From Nocardia terpenica (GTDB taxonomy: Bacteria > Actinomycetota > Actinomycetes > Mycobacteriales > Mycobacteriaceae): DNA of 64,000 nucleotides. Below, piece after piece: positions 43,966 to 52,558 of the stretch (position 1 is its first letter; the number at the start of each line of letters is the position of its first letter). The DNA is taken from positions 1,860,001 through 1,924,000 of the forward strand of contig NZ_JABMCZ010000003.1 in NCBI RefSeq assembly GCF_013186535.1, in the 5' to 3' direction. The position numbers and the translations under genes are program-made. The notes beneath the pieces are model-generated. The model saw nothing but the letters and a program-made list of their open reading frames with translations, was not told the origin of the DNA and did no database searches.

Positions 43966-45282
43966 ATGTCATCGTCGTTCCCCGTCGCCTACCGACCCAC
44001 CGGAATCGGCACCACCGCCGCCGATGTGGCGCGGCTGCTCGGTGTCAACGCCGTGCCGCCCACCGCCTACGACAACCCGGCGTCCGGCGTCGCCGCGCTG
44101 GCCAACGGGGTAGACACCGCACCCGGCGAAGCGAATCCGATTCCCACCGAGTTCGCTCGGCCGTTCCGGCGGCTGCTCGATATCCCCGCGCCGGGACCGG
44201 TGTTGCTCGACCGCGCCGACCGTCGATCCTCCGACGGTCCGACGGAAAGGGATTCGGCTCCCTCCGGTCGAACCTATATCGAATGGGAGTACCCCCGGTG
44301 GACCCCGCTCAGCCCCGATACAGACCGCGCCCGGCGCGCGAATATGGAGTGGGCGTATCGCACCGGAATGGTACACAGTGACAGCGCAAAACAGTGGTAC
44401 GCGTCCTGGGACATGGCGAAAATGACAGGCTATCTGTATCCCTACGCGCGCGGTGAGCGCCTCGACCTCTGCACCGACGCCATGGCATTCTTCTTCCTCT
44501 TCGACGACCAATTCGACGGCGCCATGGGAAGAGACCCCGGACGGGCGGCGGCGATCTGCGAAGATCTCATCCGCATCGTTCACGATCCGGCCCGCACCCG
44601 CTCGGGCCCACCGCCGATAATCACCGCCTTCACCGATGTCTGGAACAGAACGATCGATCTCATGTCACCGGCTTGGCGCGCGCGGGCCGCCCACAATTGG
44701 GAGTACTATTTTTCCTCCTACCCGCACGAGGCCACGGACAGAATCCGGGGATCGATCCCGTCGATGGATCGCTTCTTGCATGTCCGGCGTGGCATGGGCG
44801 GCACCCGGACCGTTCTGGACTTTTGCGAGGTAGCGGGAGACTTCGAGGTGAACCCCGTTGCTTTCCATTCTCCCGAATTGGGCACGCAGCGCCGGATAAT
44901 CGCCGATCTGCAATGCTTCTGCAACGACGTCCACTCGGTCGACAAAGAAGAACCGCGGGGCGACGTCGACAATCTGGTGCTCGTCGTCCAGAAAGAAAAG
45001 AGATGCACCAGGCTGGAAGCCTTCCGCCACGTGAGCGCCATATTCGATGAAAACATGAAGGAGTTCGACGAGGCGGGGGCGGACATGTACGACTCGCTGA
45101 GGTGGCTCCCGAGCGCCGACTTCGACAACGCGGTGCGCTATTACAAGGCATTGTTCACCACGGTGTGCGGCCACCATCGGTGGGAAATCGAGTCGCTGCG
45201 ATTCGCCAACGCCAACACGGTTGTACCGGCCACCGAGAACGGATATCTCGAGGACCTGACGACGTCGAACTCGACCCCGTAA
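43966..45282 (+). CDS. Class I terpene synthase with long N-terminal extension (probable encapsulin cargo)
   Basis: A 438-residue terpene cyclase. Residues 1-105 are low-complexity, rich in Pro/Ala/Gly and likely disordered (VAYRPTGIGTTAADV; RPFRRLLDIPAPGPVLLDR); residues ~106-430 are the cyclase fold, with FLFDDQFDGAMG (DDxxD, 180-184) and CNDVHSVDKEEPRGD (NSE triad N320, S324, E328). Extended N-termini of this sort act as cargo-loading domains in family 2 encapsulin systems and occur in 2-methylisoborneol-type synthases. No GPP C-methyltransferase lies nearby, so 2-MIB itself is unlikely from this operon alone. ATG 43966 is eight bases after the shell stop, with TAGGAGATC upstream. Confidence 0.85.
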   Translation: MSSSFPVAYRPTGIGTTAADVARLLGVNAVPPTAYDNPASGVAALANGVDTAPGEANPIPTEFARPFRRLLDIPAPGPVLLDRADRRSSDGPTERDSAPSGRTYIEWEYPRWTPLSPDTDRARRANMEWAYRTGMVHSDSAKQWYASWDMAKMTGYLYPYARGERLDLCTDAMAFFFLFDDQFDGAMGRDPGRAAAICEDLIRIVHDPARTRSGPPPIITAFTDVWNRTIDLMSPAWRARAAHNWEYYFSSYPHEATDRIRGSIPSMDRFLHVRRGMGGTRTVLDFCEVAGDFEVNPVAFHSPELGTQRRIIADLQCFCNDVHSVDKEEPRGDVDNLVLVVQKEKRCTRLEAFRHVSAIFDENMKEFDEAGADMYDSLRWLPSADFDNAVRYYKALFTTVCGHHRWEIESLRFANANTVVPATENGYLEDLTTSNSTP

Positions 45283-45333
45283 TCGTGGTGACCCGATCTC
45301 GACTGCGTTCGCGATGCCGAGAGAGGTGAGGAC

Positions 45334-46260
45334 ATGGCATCAATCATCATTCGGGGCGAGGGATCGGTGCCTCGAACAGTTCGTACGGCCGCCGAGGCGT
45401 TTCGGGATTCGATCAGCGCACCCAACACGCGCCGGGCCTATGGAATTACGGTTATGAAGGTGGCCGAGCAGATCGATGGTCGCGGCGCGGTCGATCGGAT
45501 CGGTCCGGGTCGCCTGCTGTCCACGGTCTCCGACGCCGAAGTCGGTGCCGCACTGGAGAGTCTGTGGGGGCAGGCCGCGTCGAGTACCTGGAATGCGCGC
45601 CTCGCGGCCGTACACACGTGGCTGAGCTGGTGCCGGGAGCGCGGTTGGGACGCTCCGGCCGTCCCGGCGGTTCCCAGGCGTCCCGCCCTGTCGGATTGCC
45701 GGAAGCGGGTCCGGTCCCGCAGAGCGATCGACCGGCTCATTGCCGACCGCAACGTTCACCTGCGGGAGAAGACGCTGTGGCGGATGCTGTACGAGACATG
45801 CGCTCACACGGAGGAATTGCTGCAGGTCAATATCGAAGATCTCGACCTGCGCGGGCGCCGCTGCCCGATCGTGTCCAGAGGCGCCGAATTCGTCTACTGG
45901 GACGTGGGTACCGCTCGACTGCTGCCGCCGCTCATCCGCAACCGCACCCGCGGGCCGCTGTTCGTCACCCATCGCAGATCCGGACCGGGCAAAGGCCGCA
46001 GCCATGACGACCTGTGCCCCGACACCGGGCTCGCTCGATTGTCCTACGACCAAGCTTGAGCATTATTGGATATCGCCACGGCGACCGACGGGTCCGGGAC
46101 GGGCTGGAATCTGAGCGATTTCCGGCACTCCGGTCTGGCACACCTCGCCCGTGCCGGGGCCACCCTGGATGAGCTGATGGCCAAATCGCGGGCCACCCGT
46201 CCGGAGAACCTGCTCGCCTACTTCGACGGCCTTCCACCGCTGCTGGATCCGACCGGCTGA
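45334..46260 (+). pseudogene. Tyrosine recombinase/integrase with nonsense mutation
   Basis: The frame from ATG 45334 covers a whole phage-type tyrosine recombinase of ~308 codons: SAM-like core-binding domain (NTRRAYGITVMKVAEQ, STWNARLAAVHTWLSWC) and catalytic domain (WRMLYETCAHTEELLQVNIEDLDLRG; LSDFRHSGLAHLARAGATLDELMAKSRATRPENLLAYF). A TGA at 46057-46059 interrupts it in frame, most simply a CGA-to-TGA change (QA-R-ALL). The first catalytic Arg of the YETGAR-type motif is also replaced (CAHTEE), so the enzyme was probably inactive already. It closes the encapsulin operon region and hints that the region came with a mobile element. Confidence 0.7.
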
Positions 46261-46369
46261 TCGGGTCCGGCTCGGATGCATACCGGTGCGGGGTGCGGGG
46301 TAGTGCGCGGGTGTGGCAGCTATGCCACCGCAGGTAGGCATCTCGCCGGTTTCGAGTGGAGGAGGATCG

Positions 46370-47344
46370 ATGGCTGAGTGGCGGTCGCGCACGGTGGTGA
46401 TTACCGGGGCCAGTGGGGGGATCGGGCGGGCGGCGGCGCGGCGCTTTGCGCGGGAGGGGGCTTCGGTGGCGTTGCTGGCTCGGGGGCAGGCGGGGTTGGC
46501 GGCCGCGGCCGAGGAGGTTCGGGCGGCCGGGGGGCGGGCGTTGGCGGTGCGGACGGATGTGGCCGATTTCGAGGCCGTCGAGGCGGCGGCCGAGCGGGTC
46601 GAGGGCGAACTCGGGCCGATCGACGTGTGGGTGAATTCGGCGTTCACGTCGGTGTTCTCGCCGTTCGCCGAGATTACGGCGGAGGAGTTCCGGCGGGTTA
46701 CCGAGGTGACCTATCTGGGTTCGGTGTACGGCACGATGGTGGCGCTGGCGCGGATGCGCGGGCGGGATCGGGGTGTGATCGTCCAGGTGGGTTCGGCATT
46801 GGGGGAGCGCGCGATTCCGTTGCAGTCGGCCTACTGTGGCGCCAAGCATGCGGTGAACGGGTTCGTGGAGGCGGTGCGGGTCGAGTTGTTGCACGATCGC
46901 AGTAACGTTCACATCACCGTGGTGCAGGCCCCCGCGGTGAACACGCCGCAGTTCTCGTGGGTGCTGTCGCGGCTGCCGAGGCACCCGCAGCCGGTGCCGC
47001 CGATCTACCAGCCCGAAATCCTCGCCGACGCCATCGAATTCGCGGCGGCGCACCCCCGGCGCAAGCAGTACTGGGTGGGGGCGAGCACGGTGGGCACGGT
47101 GCTGGCGCAGCGGCTGGCGCCCGCGGTGCTGGATCGGTATCTCGCCCGCACCGGGTATGACTCGCAGCAGACCGATGCCCGGAAGGTCGGCCGGGAGAAC
47201 AATTTGTGGCGGCCCGTGGACCGCGCCGGGGGACCGGATTTCGGTGCGCATGGTGAGTTCGACGGGCAGGCGCACTGGCGCAGCCCGCAGATGTGGCTGG
47301 CCGAACGCGCCGAATCGCTCGCCGCTCGCCTGCGACGGCACTGA
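46370..47344 (+). CDS. Short-chain dehydrogenase/reductase
   Basis: A 324-residue SDR with cofactor motif VVITGASGGIGRAAARRFA, NxA-type WVNSAFTSVFSPF and the catalytic YxxxK in LQSAYCGAKHAVNGF, with VQVGSALGERA giving the Ser. The C-terminal ~90 residues extend the classical fold and may form an extra helix pair, as in larger actinobacterial SDRs. ATG 46370 follows GGAGGAGG. It converges on the enolase-superfamily gene with only 12 bp between stops. Substrate unknown. Confidence 0.9.
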   Translation: MAEWRSRTVVITGASGGIGRAAARRFAREGASVALLARGQAGLAAAAEEVRAAGGRALAVRTDVADFEAVEAAAERVEGELGPIDVWVNSAFTSVFSPFAEITAEEFRRVTEVTYLGSVYGTMVALARMRGRDRGVIVQVGSALGERAIPLQSAYCGAKHAVNGFVEAVRVELLHDRSNVHITVVQAPAVNTPQFSWVLSRLPRHPQPVPPIYQPEILADAIEFAAAHPRRKQYWVGASTVGTVLAQRLAPAVLDRYLARTGYDSQQTDARKVGRENNLWRPVDRAGGPDFGAHGEFDGQAHWRSPQMWLAERAESLAARLRRH

Positions 47345-47356
47345 GAACCCCGAGAC

Positions 47357-48487
47357 CTACGATTTCACCGCATCGGAGCATGCCGAAACACGATATGCCG
47401 CAGCCTTTTCCGATATCCGCATGCCGTGCCCGCGGTCGGACCGCGCGCCGTGTGGCGGCAGCACACCGTCGGCGACGCGGGGCGCGCCGTCCACCAGGGT
47501 CGGTTCGAGCCGGGCGTGGTCGATGAACCATTCCAGATGCCGGACATTCGGCACGGCGGCGGTGATCGGTGCGTGCAGGGCCGGTGCGCAGTGCGCGGAC
47601 ACGTCGCGGCCGTGGGCGGCCGCCAGGGCGGCGCACTCAAGGAATCCGCTGTAGCCGCCGCAGCGGGTCACATCCAGTTGCAGGCAGTCGACCACGTCGA
47701 TCAGCGCGGCGGCATCGTAACGGCCGCAGATGTATTCACCGGCGGTGACGTCGCACCGCAGCGCCGCGCGGACCCGGTCCAGGCCGTGCGGGTCGTCGCT
47801 GGTGACCGGTTCCTCGAACCAGACCACGCCGCGGCGATCGAGCTCGGCGCCGACCCGGCGCGCCCGGCCGACCGTGTAGGCGCCGTTCGCGTCGACCATC
47901 AAACGGCCGCGGTCGCCGATCAATTCGATGGCCAGGGCGACGCGTTCGAGGTCGCGGTCGATCGCGCCGCCGCGATCCTGCCCGATCTTGATTTTCACCG
48001 CCTCGCACCCCGCGCCGCGCCACTGCGAAATCTGTTCCGCGAGTTCGTCATCGGCGAGATTGGTGAAACCACCCGAGCCGTACACCGGGGTGGCGGCCCG
48101 CGCGGCGCCGAGCAGGACCGGCAGCGGCACGCGCAGCAGCCGGGCCTTCAGGTCCCACAGGGCGATATCGACCGCGCTCAGCGCGTGCGCGACCACCGCG
48201 GTGGTGCCGATATTGCGGCACGCGCGTTGCAGTGCCGTGCGGCAGCCGGGAATGTCGAACGGCGAGCGCCCACGCAGGATGGGTGCGAGGTCGTGACCGA
48301 TGACCTCGGCCGTCGCGGGACTGCTGTAGGTCCACCCCAGCCCGCGTTCATTACCGGCGGTCAGCTCGACGACCACCGCCGTCGTGGCGTCCCAGAGCAA
48401 GGTGCCGTCCGCTTCGGGACCCGGTGTGGGAAAACGATAGACGCTCACCGCGATCGGGTCGGCGATCGAGAGGTCCGTGGAAGTCAT
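47357..48487 (-). CDS. Enolase-superfamily (mandelate racemase/muconate cycloisomerase-like) enzyme
   Basis: A 376-residue enolase-superfamily protein with capping N-terminus and (beta/alpha)7-beta barrel. Barrel landmarks are VKIKIGQDRGG (KxK base), LMVDANGAYTVGRARRVGAEL (first metal Asp), VVWFEEPVTSDDPHGL (Glu), VTAGEYICG (Glu) and SAHCAPALHAPITAAVPNVRHLEWF (final His region). The family dehydrates sugar acids or racemises 2-hydroxy acids. It is the last gene of a leftward operon after an F420-dependent oxidoreductase and a YdiJ-like 2-hydroxyacid dehydrogenase, so the operon probably handles a hydroxy-acid or sugar-acid substrate. ATG 48487 starts 29 bp after the neighbouring stop. Confidence 0.85.
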   Translation of the reverse strand: MTSTDLSIADPIAVSVYRFPTPGPEADGTLLWDATTAVVVELTAGNERGLGWTYSSPATAEVIGHDLAPILRGRSPFDIPGCRTALQRACRNIGTTAVVAHALSAVDIALWDLKARLLRVPLPVLLGAARAATPVYGSGGFTNLADDELAEQISQWRGAGCEAVKIKIGQDRGGAIDRDLERVALAIELIGDRGRLMVDANGAYTVGRARRVGAELDRRGVVWFEEPVTSDDPHGLDRVRAALRCDVTAGEYICGRYDAAALIDVVDCLQLDVTRCGGYSGFLECAALAAAHGRDVSAHCAPALHAPITAAVPNVRHLEWFIDHARLEPTLVDGAPRVADGVLPPHGARSDRGHGMRISEKAAAYRVSACSDAVKS

Positions 48488-48516
48488 TGCGGCTCCTGGG
48501 GAGTGGTGTCGGCGAA

Positions 48517-49470
48517 TCAGGCCAGGGCCGGGAGGATGTCCTTCTCGTAGGCGGCGAAGAAGCCGTCGAGATCGGGCCCGATCTGCTGGACGTAGACCTC
48601 GTCCACGCCGGCGTCGAGATAGCCGCGCAGGTGGGCGATGTGGCGCTCGGGGTCGGGTCCGCAGGCGAAGTGGTCGCGGGCGGACTCCTTGTCGATCAGG
48701 CTCGACGCGGCCTCGAAATCGGCTGGGCGGGGCAGGGTTTGGTTCAGCTGACCCGGGAGCAGTTCGTTGGCCCACAGGCGGTGGGCGATCTCGAGCCCGG
48801 CTTCCGCGTCGCGGTCCCAGCTGACCTTGGTGCCCGCCTGCACGGGTTTGGTGCCGCCGCCCGCGCCGCGGAAGGTGTCCACCAGCTGGCGGTCGGGCGC
48901 GACGGTGCAGTAGCCGTCGCCGATGCGTGCGGCCAATTCCGTTGCCTGCGGGCCGAATCCGGAGACGTAGATGGGCACGGGCCGCTGCGGCAGCGTGTAG
49001 ATTCGAGCCTCCTGCACCCGGAAGTGCTTGCCGCGGTGGCTGATCGTGCCGCCGCGGTGCAGTCGCCGGATGAGGTGCACGGCCTCCTCGAGCATGTCGA
49101 GCCGCACGGCGGGCTCGGGCCACGGATCGCCGAGGACGTGCTCGTTGAGTGCCTCGCCGCTGCCGACACCGAGCACGAACCTGCCGTCCAGTTGCACGGC
49201 GGCGGTGGCGGCGGCCTGGGCGATGATCGCCGGATGGATGCGCACGGTCGGGCAGGTGACCGCCGTCGTCACCGGCAGGTCGGTGGCTTCCGACAGCGCG
49301 CCGATGGTGCCCCACACGAAGGGACTGTGCCCCTGCGCGTCGTGCCACGGGTGGAAGTGGTCGGAGATCCACAGCCGCTCGAACCCGGCCTGTTCCGCGC
49401 GCCGGGCCTGGTCGACGAGCTGCTTCGGATCGAACTGTTCGCTTGCGAGGAAGTATCCGATGCTGGCCAT
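48517..49470 (-). CDS. LLM-class F420-dependent oxidoreductase
   Basis: A 317-residue TIM-barrel oxidoreductase of the luciferase-like F420 group (TIGR03557 type, related to F420-dependent glucose-6-phosphate dehydrogenase). Typical blocks are IGYFLASEQFDPKQLVDQARRAEQAGFERLWISDHFHPW, VTTAVTCPTVRIHPAIIAQAAATAA and FVLGVGSGEALNEHVLGDPWP, with VPIYVSGFGPQATELAARIGDGY downstream. It transfers hydride between F420 and an unknown hydroxylated substrate. Operon neighbours are a FAD/Fe-S dehydrogenase upstream (44-bp gap) and the enolase-type enzyme downstream. A GGGTAA hexamer occurs 10-15 bp before the ATG. Confidence 0.9.
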   Translation of the reverse strand: MASIGYFLASEQFDPKQLVDQARRAEQAGFERLWISDHFHPWHDAQGHSPFVWGTIGALSEATDLPVTTAVTCPTVRIHPAIIAQAAATAAVQLDGRFVLGVGSGEALNEHVLGDPWPEPAVRLDMLEEAVHLIRRLHRGGTISHRGKHFRVQEARIYTLPQRPVPIYVSGFGPQATELAARIGDGYCTVAPDRQLVDTFRGAGGGTKPVQAGTKVSWDRDAEAGLEIAHRLWANELLPGQLNQTLPRPADFEAASSLIDKESARDHFACGPDPERHIAHLRGYLDAGVDEVYVQQIGPDLDGFFAAYEKDILPALA

Positions 49471-49514
49471 ATCGGGCGCTTACCCGGGGTGCCGCGCGGT
49501 ATGCGCGGATCTTG

Positions 49515-52410
49515 TCAGGCGGATCCCCGGGTGATCGCCTCGGCGAGCAGTTCGACCGCGTGCCGGGGATCGGCGGCGGGGTCGAGGTGGCGGATCTGGG
49601 TGCGGCAGCTGAAGCCGTCGGCGAGGACGCGGGTGCCCGGCGCGAGGCCGCGCACGGCGGGCATGAGCTGGTCCTCGGCGCAGGCGATCGACACCTCGTA
49701 GTGGCCCTGCTCGAATCCGAAATTGCCTGCCAGGCCGCAACATCCGGCGTCGAGCACGTCGATGTCGGCTCCGGTGGCCGACAGCAGGTCCCGATCGCGG
49801 TCGTAGCGCAGGATGGCGTGGTGGTGGCAGTGCGGCTGTACCAGTGCCGCGCCCTCGATGGGGGGTGGCGTCCAGTCGGGTGCGCGGTCGGCGAGCAGTT
49901 CGGCCAGGGTGCGGGTCTGCCCGGCCAGCCGGTGCGCGTCCTCGTCGCCGTGCAGGAGTTCGGGCAGGTCGGAGCGGAATACCGCGGCGCAGCTGGGTTC
50001 CAGGACGACGACGGGCGTCCCGGCGCGCAGCTGCGGTTCCAGCGTCCGCAGCGTGCGGCGCAGCACCCGCTTCGCGGTGGGGAGCTGGCCCGTCGAGATC
50101 CAGGTGAGCCCGCAGCACACGGCCCGCCCGGGCAGCTCCACCGTGAACCCGGCCGCCTCCAGCACCGTGACCGCCGCCCGCGCGATGCCGGGCTCGAAAT
50201 TGTTGGTGAAGGTGTCCGGCCACAGCAGCACGGGCCCCCGCGATCCGGTGCCGGAACCTGTTGCGGGACGGAAGGTTTCGGTGAAGCGGGCGGAAGCGAA
50301 CCGGGGCATTTCCCCGGCGCGGGTCGATGCCGCCCGCGCGGGCGATCAGGTGCCGCAGGCCCGGCGCGTGCGTCACCGCGTTCGCCAATGCCGCGACCGA
50401 TGTGCCCAGTCGCGCCCACAGCGGAATCCAGCCCATCGAATAGTGCGCCAGCGGGCGCATCCGGTGCCGATAGTGGTGGGACAGGAACTCGGCCTTGTAG
50501 GTGGCCATGTCGACGTCGACCGGGCAGTCGCTGCGACATCCCTTGCAGGCCAGGCACAGATCCAGCGCATCGCGCACCTCGTCGGAGCGCCAGCCGTCGG
50601 TGATCACCTCGCCGTTCAGCATCTCGAACAGTATCCGGGCGCGGCCGCGGGTGGAGTGTTCCTCCTCGCGGGTGGCCCGGTAGCTCGGGCACATCACCCC
50701 GCCGCTGTCGCCGCGGCACTTGCCGACTCCGACGCAGCGGGCGGCGGCGGTGCTGAACCGGTGTGAATCCTCGGGAAAGGCGAAGTGCGTCACCGGTTCC
50801 CACGGCCGGTAGTCGACTCCCTGGCGCAGGTCGTGGTCGAGCGGATGCGGGTCGATCACCTTGCCCGGGTTCATGCGATTGCGCGGATCGAACAGTCGCT
50901 TCACCGCACCGAACGCCTCGATCACCCGGTCGCCGAACATGATCGGCAGCAGTTCGCCGCGGGACTGCCCGTCCCCGTGCTCGCCGGACAGCGATCCGCC
51001 GTAGCTCACCACCAGCCGCGCGCTCTCCTGCACGAATGCCCGGTAGTTCGCGATGCCGGTCGCGGTGCGCAGGTCGAACGGGATGCGGGTGTGCACGCAG
51101 CCGTGGCCGAAATGGCCGTAGAGCGAACTGGATTCGTAGTCGAAGCGCTGTAACAGCCGCTCGAAGTCGCGCAGATAGTCGCCCAGCCGATCGGGCGGGA
51201 CGGCGGCATCCTCCCAGCCCTCGTGGGTTTCGGGTCCGTCGGGCGGATAGGCGGTGGCGCCGAGCCCGGCCTCGCGGGCGGCCCAGATCTCGGCCTCCCG
51301 CTCCGGATCGTCGAGCACGGTCGCGCTCGCTCCGGTGCGCGGGCAGACCTCCTCGATCATGGCCTGCGCCTTGCGGTCGGCGTCCTCGCGGGTGTCGGCG
51401 TCGAATTGCGTCATGAGCCAGGCGTTTCCGGCGGGTAGCTGCCGGATCGCGCCCTCGGCCAGGTGCAGGCTGTGTTCCAGCGCGACCAATCGGTGATCGA
51501 GGCCCTCCAGTGCCGCGGGGGTGTGTCGCAGGACCTGTGGGACCGCGTCGGCGGCGGTGTAGATGTCGTCGAAACCGAGGACCGCCATCGCCTTCGCCCC
51601 GGGCCGCCGTACCAGCTCGAGCTCCGCGCGCAGCACGGTCACCAGGGTGCTCTCGCTGCCGACCAGGAATTTGGCGAGGTCGAATCCGTTCTCCGGCAAC
51701 AGCGAATCGAGGTTGTAGCCGGAAACCCGGCGCGGGATAGCCGGGTAGGTCTTGCGGATGTCCTCGGCGTAGCGGTCTCGGATCGTCCGGAGCCGGGCAA
51801 CGAGTTCGGGCCCGCGCTCGTCGTCGGTGTCGATGGTGTCGCCGGGGCCGACCCAGGCGCGCAAGCCGTCGTGGGTCACGATCTCCAGCCGTCGCACCGC
51901 GTCGACGGTCTTGCCGTATGCCTGCGCGGTGGACCCGCAGGAGTTGTTGCCGATCATGCCGCCGATGGTGCAGCTGACATGGGTGGACGGTTTCGGGCCG
52001 ACCAGCAGCCCGGTCGGGGACAGCTCGTCGTTGAGCCGGTCGAGGGCGATTCCCGGCTCGACCACCACGGTGGCGGCGGCCCGATCCACCGAGACCACCC
52101 GCGTGCAGTATTTGCTCCAGTCGATCACGACGCCCGCATTGCAGCACTGCCCGGCCAGGCTGGTGCCGCCCCCGCGCGACAGTACCGGCACGTCGTGGGC
52201 GCGGCACACCGCGACGGCGGTGGCCGCATCCTCCGGAGTGCGGGGTATCACGACCCCCAGCGGCACCGCCCGATAGTTCGAGGCATCGGTGGAATAGGTT
52301 GCGCGGCTGCCGGAATCGAAGCGAACCTCGCCGTCGACCTGTTCGGTCAGTTGGGTGCGCAGTGCCTCGAGGGGAAACGAGGTGCGAGGGGACTTGTGGT
52401 CGAGAGTCAT
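49515..52410 (-). pseudogene. YdiJ/GlcD-like FAD and Fe-S dehydrogenase, split by a one-base frameshift
   Basis: A ~965-residue two-domain dehydrogenase like E. coli YdiJ, which oxidises D-2-hydroxy acids. The first frame (from ATG 52410) has the PCMH FAD site VLSRGGGTSLAGQCCNAGVV, the FAD-oxidase C region SLSGEHGDGQSRGEL, and Fe-S motifs CVGVGKCRGDSGGVMCPSYRATRE and CLACKGCRSDCPVDVDMATYKAEF. At 50312-50315 (four C on the plus strand) the frame shifts: the CCG domain (PRFASARFTETF, RAVCCGLTW, DAGCCGLAGNFGFEQGHYE) continues in the next frame to 49515. Removing one base in that run would give one protein. Real mutation or sequencing error cannot be told. It leads the F420/enolase operon. Confidence 0.8.
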
Positions 52411-52464
52411 CGGTGGCCCTTCTGTCGAGGATCGATCGCGGCCGGGCGGGTGGTTGGTGGGCGA

Positions 52465-52490
52465 CTACCCGGTCGGTGGGCGGGCACACC
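52465..52490 (-). promoter_or_regulatory. SigF-like promoter of the YdiJ-like gene
   Basis: On the minus strand GGTGT, 15 bases, then GGGTAG; one mismatch from the GGTTT-N15-17-GGGTA consensus. It ends ~55 bp upstream of ATG 52410. Confidence 0.45.
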
Positions 52491-52493
52491 CGT

Positions 52494-52518
52494 GGTTCGG
52501 TCGGTGTGGGTCGGGTAA
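52494..52518 (+). promoter_or_regulatory. SigF-like promoter of the TPP-enzyme gene
   Basis: GGTTC, 14 bases, GGGTAA on the plus strand, ~40 bp upstream of ATG 52559. It stands almost back to back with the opposite-strand SigF-like site at 52465-52490, so one sigma factor could drive both divergent genes. Confidence 0.5.
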
Positions 52519-52558
52519 GCGGCGGGCAAAGAGGACTCGATGTGGATAGGAGAAGGGG

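Noticed and set aside
43966..45282. 2-methylisoborneol synthase as a firm name for the second cyclase
   Set aside because: Motifs and N-terminal extension fit the group, but no GPP methyltransferase is nearby and substrate cannot be read from sequence, so only terpene synthase is claimed.
47357..52489. A 1,710-codon open frame on the minus strand spanning three genes
   Set aside because: Only its last 376 codons (the enolase-superfamily gene) have family sequence. The rest is an Arg/Pro/Gly-rich shadow of the F420 oxidoreductase and FAD/Fe-S genes, produced by high GC.
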